A stretch of 10,197 nucleotides of DNA, taken from positions 1 to 10,197 of the forward strand of contig LXFE01001345.1 in the NCBI GenBank assembly GCA_001929475.1, written 5' to 3'. Shown one piece after another: positions 1-8,338 of the stretch. The notes below the pieces were generated by a model that had not been told where the DNA came from, made no database searches, and worked only from the letters and a program-made list of their open reading frames with translations. Positions within the stretch are counted from its first letter, which is position 1. Each line of letters opens with the position of its first letter. Origin of the DNA: Neolecta irregularis DAH-3. Its lineage: Eukaryota > Ascomycota > Neolectomycetes > Neolectales > Neolectaceae. A program made the position numbers and the translations under genes.

Positions 1-100
1 TAAAATTGTATTATATAATATAGATAGGCGGTTCATACCTAGCCAAGTCGCCAATACTTAGGCTAGAACAATATAACCTAGTCTTATTCGTATCTGGGCT

Positions 101-290
101 TCAATACTTACAGCGAGTGCATCGTTCGATGTCATCAGAATCATAGTCACCCCATCGAAGCTGGACATCGATCCAAAACTTATCAATCTTAGTACCATCA
201 ATTTGATCGCGGGAATCATTCAAGAGCGAAGGCTTCGAGACATTCCATTTGTTATTGTTCAAGAATGCCTTCTACACCACCAAGCGCATA
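101..290 (-). pseudogene. Fragments of a PRP8-like spliceosomal gene
   Basis: Two stretches on the minus strand match PRP8, the U5 snRNP core protein, from memory of the family. Fragment A (about 287-256) reads [10 protein letters not shown], a conserved PRP8 string. Fragment B (about 253-104) reads [13 protein letters not shown], then [20 protein letters not shown], matching the PRP8 segment that normally reads YKWNVSRPSLL...[19 protein letters not shown]. In intact PRP8 the two segments lie roughly 120 or more residues apart. Here they abut and are in different frames, and a TAA follows fragment A. Fragment B loses similarity after ERCTRCKY and meets a TGA at 103-101. No PRP8-like sequence is visible on either side. 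I read this as a deleted, frameshifted partial copy; the intact PRP8 must be elsewhere. A GTAAGT after CGCT near 111 could be an old splice donor. Confidence 0.72.
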
Positions 291-359
291 ATAATTTCCA
301 GACGGATAGTCTCTAGAATCACTGACATTTTGTAAGACAAGCCGCGGGCTGGGTTCAAA

Positions 360-494
360 TTTCTCCTCCTCCTCCTACTAACCCCAGGAACAATCGGATT
401 CACGCGCAAATGGCCCCGCCGCACACGATGATAGGACTTCCTCCGCCTGTATTGTGATGTCGTCCTTTTTTCTTCTTTCTTTTTCTTTCTTTCC
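360..494. repeat. Pyrimidine-rich simple sequence
   Basis: On the plus strand a CTC/CCT triplet run (363-376) and a 32-nt uninterrupted pyrimidine tract (463-494, T-rich with interspersed C) lie about 90 bp apart. On the minus strand they read as purine tracts. They create an open minus-strand frame rich in Arg and Lys (272-625). That frame begins with TTG, has no ATG until its last fifth, and overlaps the PRP8 shard, so I do not call a gene there. Positions 291-828 otherwise show no gene that I can support. Confidence 0.6.
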
Positions 495-828
495 ACGGAT
501 GGATCTCGATGTTTGGTTTTCCCCTTGATATCATTCAATGGAGTAATCGCAATGCTTTGGACATCGCCTTGAATTTGAATTTGATTGATTGATTTATTGT
601 TTACATTTTCCTTTCTACCCTGCAAAGTGTCATAACATCAATATTCTTTCAATTTTGGTCTAGTTTATATCGCTCGACTCCATTTTGATACTAAGAAGCA
701 CGGGACATGCCGAGGTCGGTAGAAGAAAAATTGCACCGAACTCATGACACTCTACCTACATCAAAAGTTTCTAGAAAGCAATCGTGATAGGTATACAAAA
801 TTACAAAACAAACATCATCTGGCTCCCA

Positions 829-1776
829 TTATTTTTCTGTTGTAATAGTTATATCCATAATCTTAGCAGAACCAGTTCGTAATCGGCTTTGGTAGAGTTT
901 TGTTTTAAATGTACGGGCTGGTTCGATCTTCCCTTTTACATCAGAGACGATCATTGCCATAATATCTCTAAAGAATGGTAAAGCATATTCCGATACCTGA
1001 AAATTAGTAGTTTCGGATTGATCAGGATGCATGAATAAGTCTACCACCGTTAGAACAAGTTTTGCTATCATCATTTCCGGGTCCTCATTTTTGAAACTAC
1101 GGGGTCCAGCATCGCCGAATTTAGAATCCTCAATAGAATATGTGTAGCCATGTTGAGTCGTATAGTGTAAAAATATTTTTGAAAATATTGTGAATTGTTT
1201 ATCCCAATAATTTTGGGACACTGTGGTATCATAAAAATTGAATACGTGTGCGGAATGCTTATCAGACCCACGGCCCCATATGATAAAATACACTCCGGGG
1301 ATAGGGAAACCGACGAGTAGCTGCAGATCTTTTTCTTCAAAAATAATAGCCTTATATTCCTCCCAATAACGAATGGCAATGCCTTTGCGAATATTCGTGC
1401 CGAATATTTGTAGAAAAGTCAACGCCATAAAATGTGAGCACTCGATGGAAGAGCATCTTTTCGAAGGCACAGACCATGAAACTAGGTTCGTGCTAATCAT
1501 TTGAGTAGCCGTCTTTTCTAGGGTTTCCGGATCGATTTTGCGGTGTTTCTTCATTCCCTCTCCATTTTCGGTGCGAGGTTTTTCTTGACCTTTGACATTT
1601 GACTGAATAATATTCATAAATTTTGTTGCTACCGGGGTGGGATTTATCGCAATTTTCCTGCACGAGCGTAAAAGAGGGAGATAGACTTTTTCTCTGTCCA
1701 CCGAAGAAAATACAGAAGCTCCCCCATATTTTTCTAAAACATCCTTGGCCCACTCATCTCCTGATTTAGTTCGCAT
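829..1776 (-). CDS. Uncharacterised 315-residue protein or 3' exon
   Basis: I do not recognise this family. The frame starts with ATG at 1776, is open from 1806 and ends at 829. The N-terminal third is basic and polar and the rest is aromatic-rich, with no signal peptide or membrane helix. From residue 105 it shows a Cys pair (C108, C113), then a hydrophobic helix-like stretch. The core GVYFIIWGRGSDKHSAHVFNF carries two His (H174, H177) and is followed by an aromatic-rich NYWDKQ (D192, Q194). The order Cys, then G-x-Y-x-I-x-W, then His, then D-x-Q resembles papain-like-fold enzymes of the Tox-PL/C39 kind. That is inference from pattern only. The frame lies just downstream of the signal-peptide gene at 1858-2193 on the same strand, with about 30 bp between the likely stop and this ATG, so it could be a 3' exon of that gene. 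Real coding is likely from the length and composition, but the start is uncertain. Confidence 0.55.
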   Translation of the reverse strand: MRTKSGDEWAKDVLEKYGGASVFSSVDREKVYLPLLRSCRKIAINPTPVATKFMNIIQSNVKGQEKPRTENGEGMKKHRKIDPETLEKTATQMISTNLVSWSVPSKRCSSIECSHFMALTFLQIFGTNIRKGIAIRYWEEYKAIIFEEKDLQLLVGFPIPGVYFIIWGRGSDKHSAHVFNFYDTTVSQNYWDKQFTIFSKIFLHYTTQHGYTYSIEDSKFGDAGPRSFKNEDPEMMIAKLVLTVVDLFMHPDQSETTNFQVSEYALPFFRDIMAMIVSDVKGKIEPARTFKTKLYQSRLRTGSAKIMDITITTEK

Positions 1777-1806
1777 ATCGTGAGAAAGTTCTTGGAGAGA
1801 AAATGT

Positions 1807-2193
1807 TCATCGTTCCTGAATACTAGAATATCAGACTTTCCATTCAATCGCAGGTGCTTACTTATATACTGCTGTCAGAGCTCTAAATGGACCGCCTAGC
1901 TCTGTAACAATCTCTGATGAAGAGGTGCGAAATTTCATACAACCGTAATGATCGTTTACGCATATTACGATAAACGACTTGCACACATACTCACTTAAGA
2001 GGCATTGCCCTGCACACATAGTTGTTGCAACTTCTTCATTCATATCTTTCACCCACCACAATTTGTCTACATCAGACTGAAAAAGTACATTTTGTGGAAA
2101 ATCATCGTTCGATTTATCGAAATGATCGAGATAAGAGGCAGTGCAAATAACGTTCGCATGGAGTGCGATCAGCAAGAAGAGCTTTGTCAACAT
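1807..2193 (-). CDS. Small secreted cysteine-containing protein
   Basis: ATG at 2193 opens a protein with a clear signal peptide: MLTK, a hydrophobic core to about residue 17, and likely cleavage near CTA/SY (residues 19-20). The mature part has five Cys in regular spacing (C60, C64, C71, C78, C85). The pattern CAxxCLxxxxCKSF resembles PAN/apple domains, but the domain would be incomplete and I hold this weakly. The first-exon frame stops at 1860-1858. A good donor GTAAGC sits at 1861, just before that stop. Acceptors CTAG at 1823 (39-nt intron) or TTCAG at 1816 (46 nt) are available. The 39-nt choice matches intron sizes elsewhere in the window and ends the protein at TGA 1809-1807 after about 115 residues. 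The 46-nt choice gives a longer tail ending near 1734, or could lead through a further intron into the downstream frame. This is a candidate secreted effector or cell-surface protein; function unknown. Confidence 0.55.
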
Positions 2194-2576
2194 AATATAG
2201 GTTAAACTGACTCGCTTGAGGGAAGGGTTTGGTTTCAGGTTGTTGTTTAAAAACCTGCTTCCTAATGGGAACAGGCCTGCTGTTTAATAAGAAAAAGAAA
2301 AGCCTTCTTTTCTCTAAAACCGTTCTTGAGACATCCAAAGGCACTTGGCGTTCCGGTCTCGGTGAAAGCTATTTGAGGGCGCAAGATTTGTCGCAGATCA
2401 CGTGACATTGGATAACTACGATTCGTCATGAACTTTGTATGTGCAGCATACTTACACAGCTAAAGAAATGGCCAGATAGAAATCATTTTATATTAGCAAT
2501 TTTGGTTATTTGGTGAATTCGGGATTGCAGCTATATAAATTGATCAAAAGAACTACCCGCCGGCGGGACGGAGACC
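2194..2576. other. Intergenic stretch, no gene seen
   Basis: This gap separates the 3' end of the FAP1-like gene from the secreted-protein gene and should hold the terminator of the former and the promoter of the latter. I see no supported coding frame or RNA gene. A TATATAAA lies at 2533-2540 on the plus strand, but no plus-strand gene starts after it. Confidence 0.4.
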
Positions 2577-2611
2577 AGTGCATCAGCAAATATACTACCT
2601 GCTGATGCACT
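2577..2611. repeat. Perfect 12-bp inverted repeat around the FAP1 stop codon
   Basis: Arms 2577-2588 and 2600-2611 are exact reverse complements, separated by an 11-nt loop at 2589-2599. In the minus-strand transcript the left arm encodes the last few codons of the FAP1-like protein, the TAG (2597-2595) lies inside the loop, and the right arm is the start of the 3' UTR. There is no U-run of the bacterial terminator type, and the gene is eukaryotic. Confidence 0.85.
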
Positions 2612-5600
2612 CATCTTTTCCAATCATCTCCCAATAATCTGCTGTCTCTTCGCCACGTTGCTGGGAGTGTGTTTCCGGCAGTCTCGCATCGTCAAGTAGA
2701 GAAGACGTGTTTTTCGCCCGAGTAGCTGGGCTCTCCCACAGAATCTCACCGCCTTTCTTCACCGTACTTTCGCTATAACTGACTCGACCATCCCGATTCA
2801 TCCATGTTAATTCAACAACCAGAGCGAGGTTTTTTGATGCCAATTTATCTTTTATAAGAGGTTTCAGAGTGTACAGTTCATGTTCAATTTCTTGGGTCGT
2901 AAATGAACACGGTTGAGGATGGAGCACTATTTGTTCCCCATCAATCCACTGCCATCAACAACCAATCAAACGAAATCATACCGTAATTTCAAATTTCAGA
3001 CAAGATGTTTTTAAAATCTCGTCCAGCTCATCACTCAACTCATCTTGCAATAATCCAACCTTTATATTCTCCAAGAATATTGAATTAAACGATTTGGAAG
3101 TTGTCGGCTTTCGAAGTTGACTAATAGCATGGGGTATAGGCATTACATGTTTAGCCTGTGATTTGTACACGATATATGCGACTGATAACGATTTTGAAGG
3201 TATTTGACTGGTGTATGTTTTTTGACAGACGACGGATCGATAGGGTTCCGGGTCTAGTGCTTCGCTTTCCAGGTTGTACGATTCGGCTAACTGATGGATA
3301 AATTTTCGATACAGCGACTTCATCGGCTTGAAAGAAAGCTTTTGTAAATCATCTTGTTGCATAAACTGACGAAATTGTTTCTCTATATTGCAAGTCCAAA
3401 CTTTATTTTGAGCATAATAATCGAGGATTTCGGGATGATAGCTTTGATCGAGTTCAACCGGCCGATCAGGATCAATTGTCAAAGCTTGGGCAAGTTTCTG
3501 GTTTCGCTCGGCGATGGCACAACTGTCGGTACTACAGAGTTAGGTAATATTCTATACATTGCCACACCATGTTAATCTCCGCCAAGAGGCAGTTGTGTTT
3601 TCCGTATTTGTATTGCAGGGAACATCTTGCCTCAGTTGTCCACATGTACAAGTAATCGTAATCTTTGTCCGACAAGTTGTCTCTATTCCTTCTGGACATA
3701 TTATAGAACCATGGCAAATCTTCACACATGGGTGTCCACACAATTTTCTCGCTTTTCCACATAAATTTCTACAAGGATTTTCGCAACTCTCGGGTTTGTG
3801 ACAAGGAACCTTTGAACATTCATGAATTCCACAGGCCAGCTTTCTACGGCAAGGTTTGGAACAGCTGCCATTTTGCCTCCAGCAAGGCTGGTTCCTGAGT
3901 AATGTTTCCCCACAAATACAAGGTCTCTCGACATGATATGGGCATCGAGGACAAGCTTCGTCATTAGGATGGCATTCATGAAGGATCCGAGGATGACGGC
4001 ACAAATTGTCGCGTTGACAAGGATACTGGCATGACGGGACCTTGATTCCACAGGGAATAGGAGGGTGTAATCGAGACCGTCCACAATGACTAGTTATTCA
4101 GTATTACTTACAAGACGCAAGTACCATACGCGTTCTTCGAATGAGGCTTCCAAGCACGAAGGGCAAGGGCCTGGTAACACATCAGCTCATCTACTCTAAC
4201 CATACAAACCTTTATGACATAATGCTGAGCAATTATGATTGCCGCAAGGGAGACTTTTATTACAGATCAAAGTGCAAAGGTGTTCAGGTTCAAAGTCTTC
4301 AAGATGAACATTTGGTACCCGCTTCTTTCCTTTCATTCGCGTCAGAGCATTCTTATATCCCAGACAACATTTTCTGCCGCATTCATGACGTCCACAGCTC
4401 CGTAGAACTCGACATATAGTGTTACATTCAGGTTGGAAACTGTTCACTCGCTCGACACTGTAAATTAACATATATATTAGTGTTCTGTTACCACGTAGTT
4501 TGTATCTCGGTATTCCCGCAACAACACCGTACCATGATTTCACTTTTACAGGGGTGGCATTCACCATGATGACATTTTGATTTGCAGAGGTGGCCACAAC
4601 TAAGCAATTTATTGCATTGTCTTTGACATGTAGGGATAGGGTCGGGACAATGTTTTCGAGGAGTAGCCAATAGTTTCTCGAGTTTGGTAGCACCGCATGG
4701 ACATGATGAAACCCGCTCGGGAGAAAGTGAACAAGACATTGGTTTCTCCTCCTGTGGGTGGCATCTCTTTGAGCAGCGATGAATGCCGCATTCCAAGAGA
4801 CTAGACGGTCAATGGTTCAAATTCTAGGCAAAGAGATACCGTTCACATGGATTATCGCACTCAAACTTTCCAATCCATTCAGTTTTCGTACCACAAGAAA
4901 CCGAGACACTCTCTCGTCCTGCGAGCTGTTCTCCGCACATGATTGGCATCTCCACTTTGCCACAGTAACAAAGGACAGTCTCCAAGAGAGTACAAGCTCC
5001 GCAAAATCCATCGTGACAAGGCCTTAGGCAGGAATGCCCACAAGCCAATAATTCTCCACAAGTCTTGCCGCAACTCCAACCATCATCATAGTCTGTTTCG
5101 GTACATCGTTTTTGGGAGTTACTCCGTCCGCAAAAACAAGTTTGGACAGGTCCCATAGCAGGACAAGGCGGGCATGGGCCGGCATGACACAACAAGTTAC
5201 AGAAATGAGGACACCCCCGATCCTTTCCACACGGTTCTCCACAACTTTGAATGAGCTCCATGCGAACTTGGGATATACCTATGCGGCACCAGATATCGAT
5301 TAAGCGCTGGTTTCCCAGCCTTTCCACACCAGCAAGAGTACAGTCCAGGTAGCTCAACCAGAGGATTCTGGCATCCAGGACATCTCCAAGAGTGTCCGTC
5401 CTCCAAAGACTTCTTGGCCCATGTCGCAACACACCCTAGATGGAAGACAGCCCAGCAGCGTTTGCATGACCATACAGATTGATGCCTTTTGACCTAGGCG
5501 CATCAATAGAAGAAATCAGAGGTGATATACCATGTCACAGCATACCATACATTCATATGTGTTACTCGATAAAGCATCATGGATGCGTCCCATCACATCC

Positions 5601-6142
5601 TCGGCCTCCTTCTTCTCAGCACGTACCTTCCTTGGCTGAGAATGAAACCCTCGCTGTTGTAGGTTCTCGCCAGGAACTAATTGTCCAGGCGTAAATGCAG
5701 GAGCACTAGCGCTCAATCCACCGAGATTTCGTCTTCCACGATTCATCCGAGTAGAAGATCCTTCAGTTGCTGCAATCCCATCTCTTGTAATTGTCCCAGG
5801 ATCTCGAGGCTGTGGTCGTCCACGATTTCTAGACCGCCCACCTCGATGTGTACTACTATTTTCGCTGTTTTGTTCACTTGAAGAGGGATCTTGAGATCTT
5901 GGATTTCGAGAAGCACCAACCCTTACTTGTCCTCTTGAGCGACGATTAACCCTCTCTTGGATCGAATTTGGTGGCCCTGAAGCCGGGTTCGCAGGAGTCA
6001 TAACAACGGGTTCATTTGATGTCTCTGGATTCGTTCTTTCTACAGTCTTCCTGGATTTCCTCCTGCTCCGTTTTCTGGTATCTGAATGTCCTGATTCCAT
6101 ACTCGCCTCCACGGTATTTTGGGGCTGTTCCAGTATCGTCAT
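2595..6142 (-). CDS. FAP1/NFX1-type zinc-finger protein with RING and R3H domains
   Basis: Homologue of yeast FAP1 and human NFX1, known in the family as a nuclear RING-type, R3H-containing protein; yeast FAP1 binds FKBP12 and confers rapamycin tolerance. I place nine exons: 6142-5531, 5493-5279, 5244-4840, 4800-4492, 4457-4210, 4170-4125, 4089-3568, 3531-2982, 2948-2595. The introns are 37, 34, 39, 34, 39, 35, 36 and 33 nt. The spliced frame is 3261 nt (1086 residues), and each junction restores conserved Cys spacing. Residues 1-190 are low-complexity and Arg/Ser/Pro-rich. A RING-like domain spans about 196-250 (C198, C201, C214, C217, H222, C225, C242, C245). NFX1-type Cys/His repeats (CGHxC...CHxGxCxxC style) run from about 275 to 790. 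The R3H domain is near 830-892 with R861-x3-H865 (RKFIH). The C-terminal tail is polar. Start ATG at 6142 is the first in frame; a TTCAG directly before it means an upstream exon cannot be excluded. Confidence 0.93.
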
Positions 6143-6264
6143 CTGAACAAGAGGAAAATGTTGTTTTCAGAGGGCGATGATCACGACGCAAATTTCCCAA
6201 AATACACCAGACTCAAAACAGACATATTATTCAGAACGCTGACATTATGGAACATGTAATCAGC
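6143..6264. promoter_or_regulatory. 122-bp gap: promoter of FAP1-like gene and 3' end of Bem46-like gene
   Basis: Both neighbours are transcribed leftward, so this short stretch must carry the 3' processing signals of the hydrolase gene and the promoter and leader of the FAP1-like gene. I see no obvious TATA box or canonical AATAAA. The assignment follows from position only. Confidence 0.4.
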
Positions 6265-7264
6265 TTAATCTCCAAACTCTCCCCTCAAGAACTCTCGAAT
6301 CTTGCTGAAATACCCTGGCTGCATGCATGTGGTGTTGTGATCACCCTTAGGCTCTTCATGCCACACCTTTTTACTCTGGCAAATATCATGAAGTTGTTTC
6401 ATATGACTTGGAGGAACAAGTTCGTCTCGTAGCCCGGATAGAAACAGAATCGGAACAGTAGTAATTGTCGGCAAAATGGTCACAGTGGACCAAATCTGGT
6501 TACAAAGAAATTTGAAAGGTGAGAGAAGAGGCATGGCAGATGGAATGAGCTCCGGGATTGAGAGGAATGTATTCTCCAAAATCAAAGCCTTAAACTAATA
6601 CTCAGTCTAAACGAAGTGAGAATAAATACCCTGTCCTGCCTCTGTGCAACGATATATGAAGCAACCGCGCCACCAAGTGATTGACCATAGGCAATTAGCG
6701 GAGTGTTTTGCAACACCGGGTGCTGGAGGATAAAATCCAAAGCAGCTCTGGCATCTGTTTTAATTCCTGCTTCATCCGGTGAACCAGTGCTCTTACCATA
6801 GCCGCGGTAGGAGAGCATAAATACGTTGCAGAGCATCTTGTTATAGAATTCATAAGCAAGTGGAATTCGATGGCCCTGATATCGTCAGTACGTAATAATG
6901 ACAGACATGCCATGTTTCCGGCATTTGCGTGAAATATTAGTACTGTAGGTCTTTTCTCTGCGATTGCGGTTCCATTTTGCAGTATAATATAGGCGGATAG
7001 TTTTTCGTTATCCGGCGTTGTAATGATTACTTCTTGATACGATAATCCGAACTTATCGGGTGTCCAGACCTATGATTAGTATTTCAAGAGGACACAGAAT
7101 ACATCGGTTCGGGAACCTTCAGGAAATTGAGGCATATAGATCAACGAAGCTTGGTATTTGTAAAGCCCAACACTCGCAATCGCAAATATAGATGCGAATA
7201 TTCCGCCCCCATACTTCATTGTCATGATGAGGATATTAGAGAGATAAGACAACCAGTTATTCAT
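6265..7264 (-). CDS. Bem46-family alpha/beta hydrolase
   Basis: Membrane-anchored serine hydrolase of the Bem46/ABHD13 family; the natural substrate is not established. Exons: 7264-7103, 7069-6911, 6875-6630, 6594-6265. Introns: 33 nt (7102-7070, branch TACTAATC), 35 nt (6910-6876, GC-AG) and 35 nt (6629-6595; the 41-nt alternative ending at 6589 drops two residues, but the 35-nt form keeps the usual spacing before LILENTF). The protein is 298 residues. It has an N-terminal hydrophobic helix, the family mark TPDKFGL, an oxyanion region FHANAGN (usually HGNAGN), YRGYGKSTG, a nucleophile elbow YGQSLGG, acid Asp in SGLRDELVPPSHM, and catalytic His in KGDHNTT. I chose ATG 7264 because the upstream ATG at 7333 adds 23 unlike residues and overlaps the PRE3 start. 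The TAA stop is at 6267-6265. Confidence 0.92.
6876..6910 (-). other. 35-nt GC-AG intron in the Bem46-like gene
   Basis: The exon before it ends GGAAACATG and the next begins GGCCATCGA, so the protein reads AGNM-GHRIP as the family requires. The intron starts GCATGT, ends ATATCAG and has a TACTGAC branch-like site. The GT dinucleotides just inside (GTCTGT, GTCATT) are in the wrong phase with this acceptor, so only the GC donor gives the conserved reading frame. Confidence 0.8.
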
Positions 7265-7331
7265 TGGGGCATTTAAAGGTCGGGGGATGGAGTGACGTCG
7301 ACAGGTTGACGAACACCAACATTTTACCACC
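7265..7331. promoter_or_regulatory. 67-bp divergent promoter between Bem46-like gene and PRE3
   Basis: These 67 bp separate the two chosen start codons and must serve both genes. They contain TGACGTCG at 7293-7300, one base from the ATF/CREB palindrome, and a TTTAAA at 7272-7277. I do not see the yeast PACE proteasome element GGTGGCAAA. The PRE3 start lies in ACCACCATGG, a strong initiation context. The assignment is by position; the binding site is inference. Confidence 0.6.
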
Positions 7332-8218
7332 ATGGAAAACCTTGTTCACGTCGATATCGATGCTCTTAAGGCGGGGGAAATCAGGTATAATTTACTTGGT
7401 TGTATGTTATTAAATGGTAGCATGGGAACAACTATCATGGCTATCAAATTCGCGGACGGAGTAATATTAGGCGCTGATTCAAGAACAACATCAGGAGCAT
7501 ATATCGGTTGGACCTGGCTCTGGCAAGTCTAACAAGGAAAGCTAATCGAGTCACCGATAAATTGACGCAAGTGCACGAGAAGATCTGGTGTTGTCGAAGT
7601 GGTTCCGCTGCCGATACGCAAGCAGTAGCCGATATCGTTCATTATTATTTACAGATGTACGAGTAAGTTACCAGTCTATTTTGTTGGTCATATTGCAGAT
7701 CGCAGCATGGACCTCCAACTGTCAAAACGGCAGCAACCCTGTTTCAAAGCCTATGCTATTCAAATAAAGGTGCTCTCGCATGCATCATGTGTACTGATGT
7801 GCAAAGACCAGCTGAGCGCGGGTATCATCGTAGCAGGCTTTGACCATCGTAAAGGTGGGCAAGTATATAGCATTCCGCTGGGTGGAAGTCTCCATCAGCA
7901 AGACTTTGCAATTGGAGGGAGCGGCTCAACGGTCAGGCCACATACACTGCCAACTAACATCCCAGTATATCTACGGATTCTGCGATACTAACTACCGACT
8001 AAATATGACGAAGGAAGAAGGAATTGAGTTTGTCAAAGGCGGTATGGTGGACTACTGTCTTGCGGAGGCTTACCTGAGCTCTGGGACTTGCCATGTCACG
8101 AGATGGATCATCTGGCGGAGTTATTCGGCTTGCAGTATTGACAGAAACGGGCCTGGAAAGAAGGCTGGTGACCGAAAACGATGCGGAGTTTCCAGTGTGG
8201 GCGAGCGCGGCGGTCTAG
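7332..8218 (+). CDS. PRE3: Proteasome beta-1 subunit (caspase-like active site)
   Basis: Catalytic beta-1 subunit of the 20S proteasome, cleaving after acidic residues. Seven exons: 7332-7384, 7421-7506, 7542-7662, 7699-7769, 7807-7931, 7966-8041, 8079-8218. The introns are 36, 35, 36, 37, 34 and 37 nt. The spliced frame is 672 nt (223 residues; yeast Pre3 is about 215). The propeptide is 20 residues and ends ISMG; mature Thr1 starts [11 protein letters not shown]. With that numbering Asp17 (GADSRTT) and Lys33 (RVTDK) are in place, followed by [46 protein letters not shown] and [11 protein letters not shown]. All catalytic residues are present, so the gene looks functional. Unspliced, the frame breaks repeatedly, so an intron-blind reading would wrongly suggest a pseudogene. 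The first intron has no in-frame stop. Stop TAG at 8216-8218. Confidence 0.96.
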
Positions 8219-8338
8219 TAAAGGATTTGCAATTGAACAATGAATACTGCTGGCACACCTCGGTCCACTATTTGCAATTCCATCCATACACAGACAGTCC
8301 ATTTAACCCCAGAAAGACACATACAAAGAACACCAGGA
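8219..8338. other. Convergent 3' intergenic gap
   Basis: This 120-bp stretch lies between the PRE3 stop and the kinase stop, which face each other. It must hold both 3' UTRs, so the transcripts probably overlap. No canonical AATAAA is visible on either strand. Confidence 0.5.

Noticed and set aside
272-625. Open minus-strand frame of 117 codons rich in Arg and Lys
   Set aside because: It starts with TTG, has no ATG until near its end, derives its composition from purine-rich simple sequence, and overlaps the PRP8 shard in another frame.
2533-2540. TATATAAA box on the plus strand
   Set aside because: No plus-strand gene follows; both neighbouring genes are on the minus strand.
3354-5694. Several plus-strand frames of 60-90 codons
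   Set aside because: All are antisense to the FAP1-like zinc-finger exons, whose Cys-rich codons leave the opposite strand open.
7265-7333. Upstream ATG giving a 23-residue longer Bem46-like protein
   Set aside because: The extra residues are Cys/Arg-rich and unlike the family, and using them would leave no promoter before PRE3.
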